NCBI RefSeq assembly: GCF_040580765.1
Contig: NZ_CP158687.1
Coordinates: forward strand, 1-64,000
DNA from: Lentibacter algarum
Lineage (GTDB): Bacteria; Pseudomonadota; Alphaproteobacteria; Rhodobacterales; Rhodobacteraceae
Direction: 5' to 3'
Length of the DNA: 64,000 bases
In this document: piece after piece, positions 28,697 through 36,389 of the stretch
Layout: each line of letters opens with the position of its first letter
Numbering within the stretch: the first letter of the stretch is position 1
Program-made: the position numbers and the translations under genes
The notes under the pieces: generated by a model
What the model was told of the DNA's origin: nothing
What the model saw: the letters and a program-made list of their open reading frames with translations, nothing else
The model's database searches: none

Positions 28697-29227
28697 ATGG
28701 TATTACGATTTGCGCAAACTATGGCTTGTGCCGCATGTTTTTTTGCAGGGACAACAGGCGTTTATGCTCAAGAGACAAGCACCAATCAGGTCGCAACCAA
28801 AACGGCTTGGGCTGTGTTTGAAGATGCGAACCCTAAAGAGTGCTGGGCGGTCAGTTCTCCCAAGGAGACGGTAAATTCAAAAGACGGGCGTGTGGTTGCT
28901 GTGCGCCGTGGCGATATCCTTTTGATGACGTTTTTCCGCCCTGCGGCCAATGTGACGGGTCAGCTGGCCTTTACAGGCGGGTATCCCTTTGCGCCTGGTT
29001 CGACTGTGAACCTTGCGATTGATGGCGCGAGCTTTGAGCTATTCACCGACGGGGAATGGGCTTGGGCCGCGTCTGCAGCGGATGATGCTAAGATTGTCAC
29101 GGCACTGAAGCGTGGAACAAACGCGATTTTGTCGGCTCGTTCGGGGCGTGGCACATTGACCAAAGACACGTTCTCGCTGTCAGGCTTTACCGCCGCTGTG
29201 GAAGATGCGGAAAAGCGCTGCAACTAA
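28697..29227 (+). CDS. Invasion-associated locus B (IalB) family protein
   Basis: IalB proteins are small periplasmic proteins of unclear function, common in alphaproteobacteria. The 176-residue product has a signal peptide ending near residue 22 (GVYAQE), then a beta-rich domain with WAVFEDANPKECWAVSSPKE, RRGDILLMTFFRPA and GGYPFAPGSTVNL, and a C-terminal Cys pairing with the one near residue 48. A much longer open frame begins at 28163, but that part is antisense to the asparaginase gene and is rejected. A strong terminator follows. Confidence 0.85.
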   Translation: MVLRFAQTMACAACFFAGTTGVYAQETSTNQVATKTAWAVFEDANPKECWAVSSPKETVNSKDGRVVAVRRGDILLMTFFRPAANVTGQLAFTGGYPFAPGSTVNLAIDGASFELFTDGEWAWAASAADDAKIVTALKRGTNAILSARSGRGTLTKDTFSLSGFTAAVEDAEKRCN

Positions 29228-29249
29228 GGTTGCCAAGAATGAGATTTCT

Positions 29250-29284
29250 AAAGCGCTGGGCAAAGGCTCGGCGCTTTTTCTTTA
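29250..29284 (+). terminator. Intrinsic terminator after the IalB gene
   Basis: AAAGCGCTGGGC (29250-29261) pairs with GCTCGGCGCTTT (29266-29277) over 12 bp including two G-T pairs, with loop AAAG, and is followed by TTCTTT. It lies between the convergent IalB and glycerate kinase genes; its tail slightly overlaps the end of the latter. Confidence 0.8.
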
Positions 29285-30526
29285 GGGCCAGCCTATAAGT
29301 ATTGCGCGGAAGTCGTTGACGTTGGTCCCTGTGGGGCCGGTGACGAAGAGCGCATCGGCGGCGGCGAAGGCTGTATAGGCGTCATTGGCGGCGAGAGCGG
29401 CGGCGGGGTCGATCCCTGCGTTGCGCATTGCGGCGGCTGTCTGGCCTGTGGCGAAGGCGCCTGCGTTATCTTCGGAGCCGTCTATGCCGTCGGTGTCGGC
29501 GGCCAGAGCGTTGATGTGCGCTGCGCCTTTAATGGCAAGGGCGAGTGCGAGGAGATATTCGGTGTTGCGCCCGCCGTGGCCGCCTTTGCCTTGAAGGGTC
29601 ACGGTTGTTTCGCCGCCAGAGAGGATGAGGCGGGGGCCTTTTGCGGCGAGGGCCAATGCGGCGTGCTCCGTGCCGAGGATACGGGCCTCGCCTTGCAGAT
29701 CGTCTCCGAGGATATCGACGGGCCAGCCCTCAGCTTTTGCAATATCTGCGGCGGCAGCGAGGGACCGAGCGGCAGAGGCGATCACGTGGACTTCGTTTTT
29801 GAGGAAAGCTCTGTCCGTGGGTTTGGGCGGTGCGGGGGCTGTGGCGAGGTAGGCGGCGAGCCTTGGCGGCAGTGCAATGTTGTAGCGTGCTACGGCGGCG
29901 AGAGCTTCTTTGCGGCCTGAGGCGCATGGGACTGTGGGGCCTGAGGCAACTTGGGCAGGATCATCGCCAGGCACATCTGAGACGATGAGCGAGACGACAG
30001 GCGCAGCTGTATTGGCGATGAGCCGACCGCCTTTGACACGGCTGAACATTTTGCGGATCGCGTTCATGGCGCCGATGGGTGCGCCAGAGGCGAGAAGCGT
30101 CTGATTCAGCGCTTGTTCGTCCTCCAGTGTGAGACCATCAGCGGGCGCGGCGAGCAGGGAAGAGCCGCCGCCGCAGACAAGGGCAATAACGAGATCGTCG
30201 GTGGTGAGGTTCGTGAGTTCGGCGATGAGCGCCTCTGTTGCTGCGAGGCCTGCTGCGTCGGGTACGGGGTGTGAGGCCTCGAGTACTTTTATATGTTGGG
30301 TTGCAGCACCAAAGCCATAGCGGGTCACAACTGTTCCTGTCAGCGGGGCGTCCCAGAGCTGTTCCAGTGCAGCCGCCATTTGGGCAGCCCCTTTGCCTGC
30401 CCCAATCACCACTGTGCGGCCCTTGGGCGGCGCTGGTAGGTGAGAGACGAGAGCCTCAAGCGGATCAGCCGCCTTGATGGCGGCCTCGAAGAGGGAGGTC
30501 AGCAGATTTTGTGCGCGTGTATCCAT
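29282..30526 (-). CDS. Glycerate 2-kinase (MOFRL family)
   Basis: MOFRL-type kinases phosphorylate glycerate to 2-phosphoglycerate, feeding glyoxylate or tartronate carbon into glycolysis. The 414-residue protein shows VVIGAGKGAAQMAAAL, ALVCGGGSSLLAAPADG, SDVPGDDPAQVASGPT and, near the C terminus, LSGGETTVTLQGKGGHGGRN, all signature blocks. TtuD, GckA and GarK-like names are used for relatives, so no symbol is given. It follows tauC on the same strand after a 90-bp gap with a hairpin and has no clear ribosome site. Confidence 0.88.
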   Translation of the reverse strand: MDTRAQNLLTSLFEAAIKAADPLEALVSHLPAPPKGRTVVIGAGKGAAQMAAALEQLWDAPLTGTVVTRYGFGAATQHIKVLEASHPVPDAAGLAATEALIAELTNLTTDDLVIALVCGGGSSLLAAPADGLTLEDEQALNQTLLASGAPIGAMNAIRKMFSRVKGGRLIANTAAPVVSLIVSDVPGDDPAQVASGPTVPCASGRKEALAAVARYNIALPPRLAAYLATAPAPPKPTDRAFLKNEVHVIASAARSLAAAADIAKAEGWPVDILGDDLQGEARILGTEHAALALAAKGPRLILSGGETTVTLQGKGGHGGRNTEYLLALALAIKGAAHINALAADTDGIDGSEDNAGAFATGQTAAAMRNAGIDPAAALAANDAYTAFAAADALFVTGPTGTNVNDFRAILIGWP

Positions 30527-30573
30527 CGGCGCAGATTAGCGAGGCGCGCGGGAGTATCAATGGAATATCTTGG

Positions 30574-30608
30574 GTGAGGCCGCGCGCAATGCTGCCACGC
30601 GGCCTCAC
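30574..30608. terminator. Hairpin between tauC and glycerate kinase genes
   Basis: GTGAGGCCGCG (30574-30584) and CGCGGCCTCAC (30598-30608) are perfect 11-bp arms with a 13-base loop, ending 8 bp beyond the tauC stop. In the tauC direction no T run follows, so it may be a stabiliser or a Rho-assisted end. Confidence 0.55.
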
Positions 30609-30615
30609 GTTTCCT

Positions 30616-31884
30616 TTAGGAACGGCCTTTCCATGGCACGAGTGTCTTCTCTGCGATACGCATGAGGATATCGATACCATAGCCGATGATCCCGATCAGG
30701 ATGATCCCCATGATCACGATATCGGTTAGCTGGAAACGCGATGCGACCATAATCATCATACCTGCGCCTTTCTCCGCGGCGACAAGTTCTGCAGCGACCA
30801 CTGTGCCCCAGCAGACGCCCATTGCGACCCGCGCACCTGTGAAGATTTCGGGCAAGCTGTTGGGGACGATGACATGGCGCATGAGCTGGAACTTGGACGC
30901 GCCAAGGGAGTAGGCAGCATGCACCTTGGTGATATTGACGCCTGACACACCTGCGCGTGCTGCGATGGCCATGATCCAGAGCGCTGCAAGGAAGAGCAGA
31001 ATGATTTTGCCGACCTCTCCGATGCCTGCCCAGATGATGACCAGTGGAATGAGTGCGAGCGGAGGCACGGGGCGCATGAACTCGACAATCGGATCAAACC
31101 AACCGCGGAACCAGTTGGACAGACCCATAGCGTAGCCCAGAGGAATGCCTACAATTGCGCCGAGCAGGAAGCCCACGACAACACGGAAAAGCGAATAGCC
31201 CAAGTGTTCCCAAAGGTTGAAGCCTTGGTAGCCTTCTGTTGAGATTTCCATGAAACGCGAGACGACTTTTTCGGGGGGTGGAAGCCAGATTGGCTCCATT
31301 TGCATGCCACCTGACGGGGTGATCTGGATTGCGCCTTTGTCTGTGAGTGAGACGCTGCCTTCGGCAAAGGAAACGCTCTGGCCAATTGTGATGGGCTGGC
31401 CGTCGATGGCAACAACCTTTGCACCATCGCGGCGTTTGGCGTCATCGTTCTTGTCAAAGAGAACTGTTTTTGTGCGCCCAGCTGAGACAATCTCTGCATC
31501 GTTCTTGGCAAAACCAGTTCCTAATTCCACTTCTGGTGCGGCAGGGTCTTCACCAAACTTGTGGACGCGTAATGTGATCGTTGCGTCGTCTGTGCTGCCA
31601 TCGGGCGCTTCAAGTGTATAGGTCAGCTCAGTGTCGCCAATGAAGGGCGCAGGGGCGTGGATCGGGGCCCATTTGGACCCTGTGAAAGCGCCCCAGAGCA
31701 GAAAGATTGTGACCACTGAAATGACGCTGGCCCAGCGATCAGGACGCACAGCACTTTCGTCGCCAAAGGTCACTGTTTTGAGCGATGTGAAGTCAGCGCG
31801 AGTTTGCATCAAACGCTTGACGCCGAAGCGGACGAGGAAGAAGCCAGCGATGAAAATTGAAGTATAGAGGAGGAGAATAATCAT
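30616..31884 (-). CDS. tauC: Taurine ABC transporter permease TauC, with extracytoplasmic insertion
   Basis: TauC forms the membrane channel of the taurine importer. The C-terminal 220 residues are a standard TauC/SsuC permease: WLPPPEKV at about 200-207, RPVPPLALIPLVIIWAGIG and the ATPase-contact EAA loop AAYSLGASKFQLMRHVIVP. The N terminus differs: an extra membrane segment at 2-20, a second at 52-68, then about 127 residues (71-197) inserted before the LPPP motif where E. coli TauC (about 275 residues in all) has almost none. The insert is hydrophilic and beta-rich and would be periplasmic. The start overlaps tauB by 4 bp. Confidence 0.88.
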   Translation of the reverse strand: MIILLLYTSIFIAGFFLVRFGVKRLMQTRADFTSLKTVTFGDESAVRPDRWASVISVVTIFLLWGAFTGSKWAPIHAPAPFIGDTELTYTLEAPDGSTDDATITLRVHKFGEDPAAPEVELGTGFAKNDAEIVSAGRTKTVLFDKNDDAKRRDGAKVVAIDGQPITIGQSVSFAEGSVSLTDKGAIQITPSGGMQMEPIWLPPPEKVVSRFMEISTEGYQGFNLWEHLGYSLFRVVVGFLLGAIVGIPLGYAMGLSNWFRGWFDPIVEFMRPVPPLALIPLVIIWAGIGEVGKIILLFLAALWIMAIAARAGVSGVNITKVHAAYSLGASKFQLMRHVIVPNSLPEIFTGARVAMGVCWGTVVAAELVAAEKGAGMMIMVASRFQLTDIVIMGIILIGIIGYGIDILMRIAEKTLVPWKGRS

Positions 31885-32690
31885 GCGCTTGCCTCCGCGG
31901 CGTTACCCATGATCTCTTCTTCCATATCCCAGATCATGCTTAGGATTTCTTCGCGTTTTTCACCAAATTCAGGGTGCTTTTTGACTTCGCGCAGGTCTTG
32001 GCCAACGCCCATATCGGCGAATGGAAGGCGGTATTCACGGTGAATGCGCCCGGGGCGTGGCGCGAGGACAAGCAGGCGCTCGCCTAGAAGCAGTGCTTCT
32101 TCGACCGAGTGGGTGATTAGGATGATGGTTTTGCCAGTTTCTTTCCAGAGTTTGAGGACAAGTCCTTGCATCTTTTCGCGCGTCAGAGCGTCGAGTGCGC
32201 CCAAGGGTTCATCCATAAGGATCACATCGGGATCATTTGCGAGACAGCGGGCGAGGGCGACACGCTGCTGCATCCCGCCTGAAAGTTCGAACACGGACTT
32301 TTCTTTAAAGTCGCGCAGGCCAACAATATCTAGCAAATGGTCAACGTTATCGCGCCATTCCGCTTCGCGTTGGCCTTTCATACGGGGGCCGAAGCTTACG
32401 TTTTCGCGCACGGACATCCACTCAAACAGCGCACCTTGCTGAAAGACCATGCCGCGCTCGGCATCGGGGCCTGTGATCAGGTGATTGTTGAGGGTCATCG
32501 TGCCTTGTGTCGGGGCAAGAAATCCGGCGACGATGTTGAGAAGCGTTGTCTTGCCACAGCCAGAGGGGCCAAGGACGCTCATCAGTTCGCCTGTTTTGAT
32601 TTCGAGGGAAATGTCTTTGAGTGCTTGAACATGGCTGCCGTTAGGCAAGTCAAAGCGCATGGAGATTTTATCGATGGAGAGAGTGGACAT
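31881..32690 (-). CDS. tauB: Taurine ABC transporter ATP-binding protein TauB
   Basis: TauB is the ATPase that drives taurine uptake. The 269-residue protein has Walker A GPSGCGKTT near 43-51, the Q-loop, the signature LSGGMQQRVALARCL, Walker B VILMDEPLGALDA and the switch His in ILITHSVEEA, all in order. AAAGGCGAG precedes the chosen ATG; seven more codons upstream are open. It lies between tauA and tauC in one operon, overlapping tauC by 4 bp. SsuB-type alkanesulfonate transporters are close relatives; tpa next door favours taurine. Confidence 0.92.
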   Translation of the reverse strand: MSTLSIDKISMRFDLPNGSHVQALKDISLEIKTGELMSVLGPSGCGKTTLLNIVAGFLAPTQGTMTLNNHLITGPDAERGMVFQQGALFEWMSVRENVSFGPRMKGQREAEWRDNVDHLLDIVGLRDFKEKSVFELSGGMQQRVALARCLANDPDVILMDEPLGALDALTREKMQGLVLKLWKETGKTIILITHSVEEALLLGERLLVLAPRPGRIHREYRLPFADMGVGQDLREVKKHPEFGEKREEILSMIWDMEEEIMGNAAEASA

Positions 32691-32775
32691 GCTCGCCTTT
32701 CGGGGCCTCAAGCCCCTGTTGTGTCGTCTTAGTCAGAACTTTGTCTTGAGTGTAGGGCTAGGAGAAAGCGAGAAG

Positions 32776-32806
32776 TGGCCCGCTGCGAACAAGACGCAGC
32801 GGACCA
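32776..32806 (-). promoter_or_regulatory. Intercistronic hairpin between tauA and tauB
   Basis: CCGCTGCG (32780-32787) and CGCAGCGG (32795-32802) are perfect arms that extend outward by about four pairs with one G-T. No T run follows in the operon direction. Hairpins here are common in ABC operons and would leave more binding-protein mRNA than tauBC mRNA. Confidence 0.6.
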
Positions 32807-32813
32807 GTTTGCT

Positions 32814-33812
32814 TTACATACCGCCTGCAGCCGCGAGGGGGCCTGTATTGACGGCGTTCTCATAAGTGTCGAGTGCGGCGTCAATGCTTCCGGCTTCAAG
32901 GAAGACATCGGCGACGCCCTTCATGAACGTTGCGGCGTTGCCGCCGAGCCATGCGCTGCTGAGCTGCTCTTCCACTGTTGGAAACTTGAATGTTGCGATG
33001 GTTTCCATTGTGGCTTGTTCGTCCATGCCCGCGTCTTTTGCGATAGCTGGAAGCATGGCCGCGTGGTTGGCTTCATCGGCCCACATTGTGTTTGCATCGG
33101 CTGTGACCTTGAGGAACTTGGCGACAAGGTCGCTGTTCTCGGCGACAAAACTTGCTGACGCTGATGTAACATCGAATACAAGAATGCCGAGATCGGTTTT
33201 TTCGTCACCCGTGAGCAGCACATTGCCGTGCTCAAGCGCGCGGCGCAGAGAGCCGCCCCAGCCACAGAACATATCAACCGCGCCTTGAGCGATGGCTGCG
33301 GAGCCTTCAGGGGGGTTCATGTTGACGACTTCCATGGAGCCGACATCAACGCCGAAGTGGCTCATTTGCTTGAGGAAGCCGTAGTGTGCGGCTGTTCCGA
33401 GCGGCACAGCAACTTTCTTGCCTGCCAGTTCGGCGGCGTTTGTCTTGTCGATTTCGAGCGCTTCGGCAACGACGCAGTTGTCGTTGTCGGCATAGCTGAC
33501 GGCTACGTCGAGGATCTGGAGATCTTGCCCGCCTGATGTTGCGACAACGAAGGGTGGAACGCCTTGGCTGACAGAGAGGTGCACATCGCCTGAGGCCATG
33601 GCTGCGCTCATTTCTGTTCCTGAACCGAAGGCACGCCAGTTGACCTTTACGCCCATGGCTTCGTCATAAGCGCCCATCACCTTGTGATGCTGGAACGGCA
33701 TTGGCCATTCTTGGAAGTATGCGACTGTGATTTCGTCAAGCGCGGCGGCTTGGCTGCCTGCGAGCATCGCGGCTGCGGCCACGGCTGACATAAGGGTTGA
33801 TTTAAGTTTCAT
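32814..33812 (-). CDS. tauA: Taurine ABC transporter substrate-binding protein TauA
   Basis: TauA captures taurine in the periplasm. The 332-residue protein has a signal peptide ending near residue 24 (GSQAAA) and an SsuA/TauA-type binding fold: EITVAYFQEWPMPFQHHK, VKVNWRAFGSGTEMSAAMASGD, LAGKKVAVPLGTAAHYGFLKQ. GGGAG lies before the chosen ATG; the extra 41 codons to 33935 look non-coding. It heads tauABC and is divergent from tpa across 400 bp that hold a predicted TauR site. Confidence 0.92.
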   Translation of the reverse strand: MKLKSTLMSAVAAAAMLAGSQAAALDEITVAYFQEWPMPFQHHKVMGAYDEAMGVKVNWRAFGSGTEMSAAMASGDVHLSVSQGVPPFVVATSGGQDLQILDVAVSYADNDNCVVAEALEIDKTNAAELAGKKVAVPLGTAAHYGFLKQMSHFGVDVGSMEVVNMNPPEGSAAIAQGAVDMFCGWGGSLRRALEHGNVLLTGDEKTDLGILVFDVTSASASFVAENSDLVAKFLKVTADANTMWADEANHAAMLPAIAKDAGMDEQATMETIATFKFPTVEEQLSSAWLGGNAATFMKGVADVFLEAGSIDAALDTYENAVNTGPLAAAGGM

Positions 33813-34212
33813 GAGGTAGCTCCCGTTGTTGGTTTTACGCCAGACTAGGCGCAGCTCACCAGTTTGTCTGGCTTTTGAGCATTCTGCGGGGCGTGTGGCA
33901 CGCACGCGCCGCGCTGTATTAGCATCAGGGCGCAAATGGTGATTCCGATCAATGTCTAATTTGGGGAATAGGCTGCGTTTTTAGATTTTGTGAAAAGTGG
34001 ATTTGGGGGTGTTGCGGCGGTTTTTGCTAGGAAATACTGGCGTTGGTTGTTGGTGGGGCTCGTATTTGAGGGGTGTTTTGGTCTTATATTAGGAAACTGA
34101 CTGGCCCTATCAGACTCGGGCAAATTAGCGCTTTGCTATCGGTTAGAATTTGATCAAAACTGTGCTGTGCGGAGCTATGCCTCGCGCACGATACAAACGG
34201 AGGCTCCAGACC
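33813..34212. promoter_or_regulatory. 400-bp divergent regulatory region between tauA and tpa
   Basis: No gene is seen here. The half next to tauA is GC-rich; the half next to tpa is AT-richer. One TauR-like repeat pair lies at 34078-34110 on the tpa side. I could not find a convincing second pair facing tauA, only a lone weak half-site at about 33834-33843 on the minus strand. Confidence 0.6.
34078..34110 (+). promoter_or_regulatory. Predicted TauR direct-repeat site upstream of tpa
   Basis: TTGGTCTTAT (34078-34087) and CTGGCCCTAT (34101-34110) lie 23 bp apart and point at tpa, whose ATG is about 100 bp downstream. They match 7 and 8 of 10 positions of the recalled TauR repeat. The spacing equals that of the xsc site, which raises confidence. 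Confidence 0.5.
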
Positions 34213-35601
34213 ATGGACGGCAATCTTTCTGCAAATGACATCAGCCATATTGTTGACGCGGATCGCGCACACGTCTGGCACCATCTGACTCAGCATAAGC
34301 CGTTTGAGACGGGTGAGCCGCGTATCATCATAGAAGGCAAGGGGATGCGCGTCTGGGACCAGAAGGGCAAAGAGTATCTTGATGCCGTGTCTGGTGGGGT
34401 CTGGACAGTCAATGTTGGTTACGGGCGTGAGAGTATCGCCAACGCTGTGCGCGACCAGCTTATAAAGCTGCCCTATTTTGCGGGATCTGCGGGCTCTGTT
34501 CCTGGTGCTTTGTTTGCTGAAAAACTGATCAGCAAGATGCCTGGGATGAGCCGCGTCTATCAGACGAATTCGGGGTCTGAGGCCAATGAGAAGGCCTTTA
34601 AGATGGTGCGCCAAATCAGCCACAAGCGGTATGGGGGCAAGAAATATAAAATCCTTTATCGTGAGCGCGACTATCATGGCTCAACTTTGGCCACGATGTC
34701 TGCGGGCGGACAAGACGAGCGCAATGCACAATACGGACCATTTGCGCCTGGATTTGTAAGGGTTCCTCATTGCATGGAATATCGTGCGCAGTGGGATCTG
34801 ACGGGTGAAGCTTATGCAGCGGCGTCTGTTAAAGCGATTGAAGAAGTTATTCTCGCTGAGGGTGCGGATACCATCGGCGCGCTTTGCCTTGAGCCTGTGA
34901 CCGCGGGCGGCGGCGTTATTCCTGCGCCTGAAGGCTACTGGCCACTGATTGGTGAACTTTGCCGTAAGTATGATATCTTGCTGCACATCGATGAAGTTGT
35001 CTGCGGGGTGGGCCGCACGGGGACAGAGTGGTTCGGCTATCAACATTACGGCGTGGAGCCTGATTTCGTGACCATGGCCAAGGGTGTGGCCTCTGGTTAT
35101 GCCGCGATTGCCTGCTGCGTGACGAACGAGCGCGTCTTTGAGATGTTCAAGGATGACACCACCGATCCGCTCAACTACTTCCGCGATATTTCGACCTTTG
35201 GGGGCTGCACCGCGGGCCCTGCGGCAGCGCTGGAGTGTTTCCGTATTATCGAAGATGAAAACCTCTTGGAGAACACCACTAAGATGGGCGCGCGTATGGT
35301 TGCCAATCTTTGGGAGCTTGCCGAGCATCACAAAGTCATCGGTGACGTGCGCGGGCTTGGACTTTTCTGTGGGGCTGAGCTTGTGAGCGACCGTGCCACC
35401 AAAGAGCCGATGGACGAAAAGCTTGTGGCGCAGGTTGTGGCAGAGTGTGGTGCGATGGGTGTGATCATCGGGGCGACCAATCGCTCGATCCCAGGCTTTA
35501 ACAACACGCTTTGTTTCTCGCCTGCGCTGATCAGCACGGAAGACGACATTGACCAGATTTGTGAGACTGTCGGCAAGGCGCTAGGCAAGGTCTTTGGCTG
35601 A
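34213..35601 (+). CDS. tpa: Taurine--pyruvate aminotransferase
   Basis: Tpa moves the amino group of taurine to pyruvate, giving sulfoacetaldehyde and alanine. The 462-residue class III aminotransferase begins MDGNLSANDISHIVDADR, shows YQTNSGSEANEKAFKMVR and the Asp of the PLP ring site in LLHIDEVVCGVGRTG, followed by the PLP lysine in TMAKGVASGY. The N terminus and length fit Tpa of Rhodobacter/Ruegeria. GGAGG precedes the ATG, and 21 upstream codons in frame are rejected. It is divergent from tauABC and about 11 kb from xsc. Confidence 0.93.
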   Translation: MDGNLSANDISHIVDADRAHVWHHLTQHKPFETGEPRIIIEGKGMRVWDQKGKEYLDAVSGGVWTVNVGYGRESIANAVRDQLIKLPYFAGSAGSVPGALFAEKLISKMPGMSRVYQTNSGSEANEKAFKMVRQISHKRYGGKKYKILYRERDYHGSTLATMSAGGQDERNAQYGPFAPGFVRVPHCMEYRAQWDLTGEAYAAASVKAIEEVILAEGADTIGALCLEPVTAGGGVIPAPEGYWPLIGELCRKYDILLHIDEVVCGVGRTGTEWFGYQHYGVEPDFVTMAKGVASGYAAIACCVTNERVFEMFKDDTTDPLNYFRDISTFGGCTAGPAAALECFRIIEDENLLENTTKMGARMVANLWELAEHHKVIGDVRGLGLFCGAELVSDRATKEPMDEKLVAQVVAECGAMGVIIGATNRSIPGFNNTLCFSPALISTEDDIDQICETVGKALGKVFG

Positions 35602-35605
35602 TATT

Positions 35606-36283
35606 GTGAATGAGCTGGGCCAGCCTATCGGCTGGCCTGTTGCAACCGATCTGCCAAGGCCTAGGCCTGAAAAGGTAAGGCTTGAGGGGCGGTTTTGTTC
35701 TTTGGTTCCGCTTGATGTCGAGGCGCATGGAGGACAGCTCTGGGAAGCGTTTTCGGCCGATATGACAGGGGTAGACTGGACGTATTTGCCAGTAGCACCG
35801 ATTGAGACTGAGGCTGACTTTGGTGTCTTTTTGCGCGCAGCTGAGGCGAGCGAAGATCCACTTTATTTCACGGTTTTGAACGCAGAAGGGCGTGCCGTTG
35901 GTCATGCGACATATCTTAGGATCGACCCTGCGAATGGCGTGATTGAAGTTGGCTACATTCATTTTTCACCACTGATGCAGCGCACGCCCATGAGCACAGA
36001 GGCGATGTATCTGATGATGGCCTATGTCTTTGAGACACTGGGCTACAGGCGCTATGAGTGGAAGTGTGATGCTTTGAACGCACCATCGCTTGCGGCGGCG
36101 AAGCGACTTGGATTTACGTTTGAAGGCGTGTTTCGGCAGGCTGTTGTCTACAAAGGACGCAACCGAGATACGGCTTGGCTTTCGGTTTTGGACAGTGAGT
36201 GGCCCGCTTTGAAAGCGCGGTTTGAGCGTTGGTTGGACGTTGAGAACTTTGACAGCAAAGGGCGGCAGAGGACACGACTGTAG
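35606..36283 (+). CDS. GNAT-family N-acetyltransferase (RimJ/RimL-like)
   Basis: The 225-residue product has the GNAT fold of RimJ/RimL-type protein or small-molecule acetyltransferases: RLEGRFCSLVPLD near the N terminus, VGHATYLRIDPANGVIEVGYI over the acetyl-CoA motif, and ALNAPSLAAAKRLGFTFEG. The substrate is unknown. It starts with GTG at 35606, 4 bp after the tpa stop, or with TTG at 35594 inside tpa; either way it is probably cotranscribed with tpa. A taurine-related role is conceivable only by position. Confidence 0.8.
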   Translation: MNELGQPIGWPVATDLPRPRPEKVRLEGRFCSLVPLDVEAHGGQLWEAFSADMTGVDWTYLPVAPIETEADFGVFLRAAEASEDPLYFTVLNAEGRAVGHATYLRIDPANGVIEVGYIHFSPLMQRTPMSTEAMYLMMAYVFETLGYRRYEWKCDALNAPSLAAAKRLGFTFEGVFRQAVVYKGRNRDTAWLSVLDSEWPALKARFERWLDVENFDSKGRQRTRL

Positions 36284-36320
36284 GGGTCGAACGGTCGCTG
36301 TGCGCAAATCCGACTGGTGC

Positions 36321-36376
36321 GGGTGCGGGAGGCTAGCCCCCCGCACCCCCCCCTCAGGATATTTCTGAAAAGAGGA
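36321..36376. terminator. Hairpin and GGATATTT element between GNAT gene and ilvD
   Basis: GGGTGCGGG (36321-36329) and CCCGCACCC (36340-36348) form a 9-bp perfect stem; a run of C and then GGATATTTCTGAAAAGAGG (from 36357) follow. It separates two convergent genes. The same GGATATTT element recurs at other gene ends in the window. Confidence 0.55.
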
Positions 36377-36389
36377 CGTTAGTTTTGTT

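Noticed and set aside
33813..34077. A TauR site facing tauA
   Set aside because: Only a single weak half-site (about 33834-33843, 7 of 10) was found and no partner at 22-23 bp.
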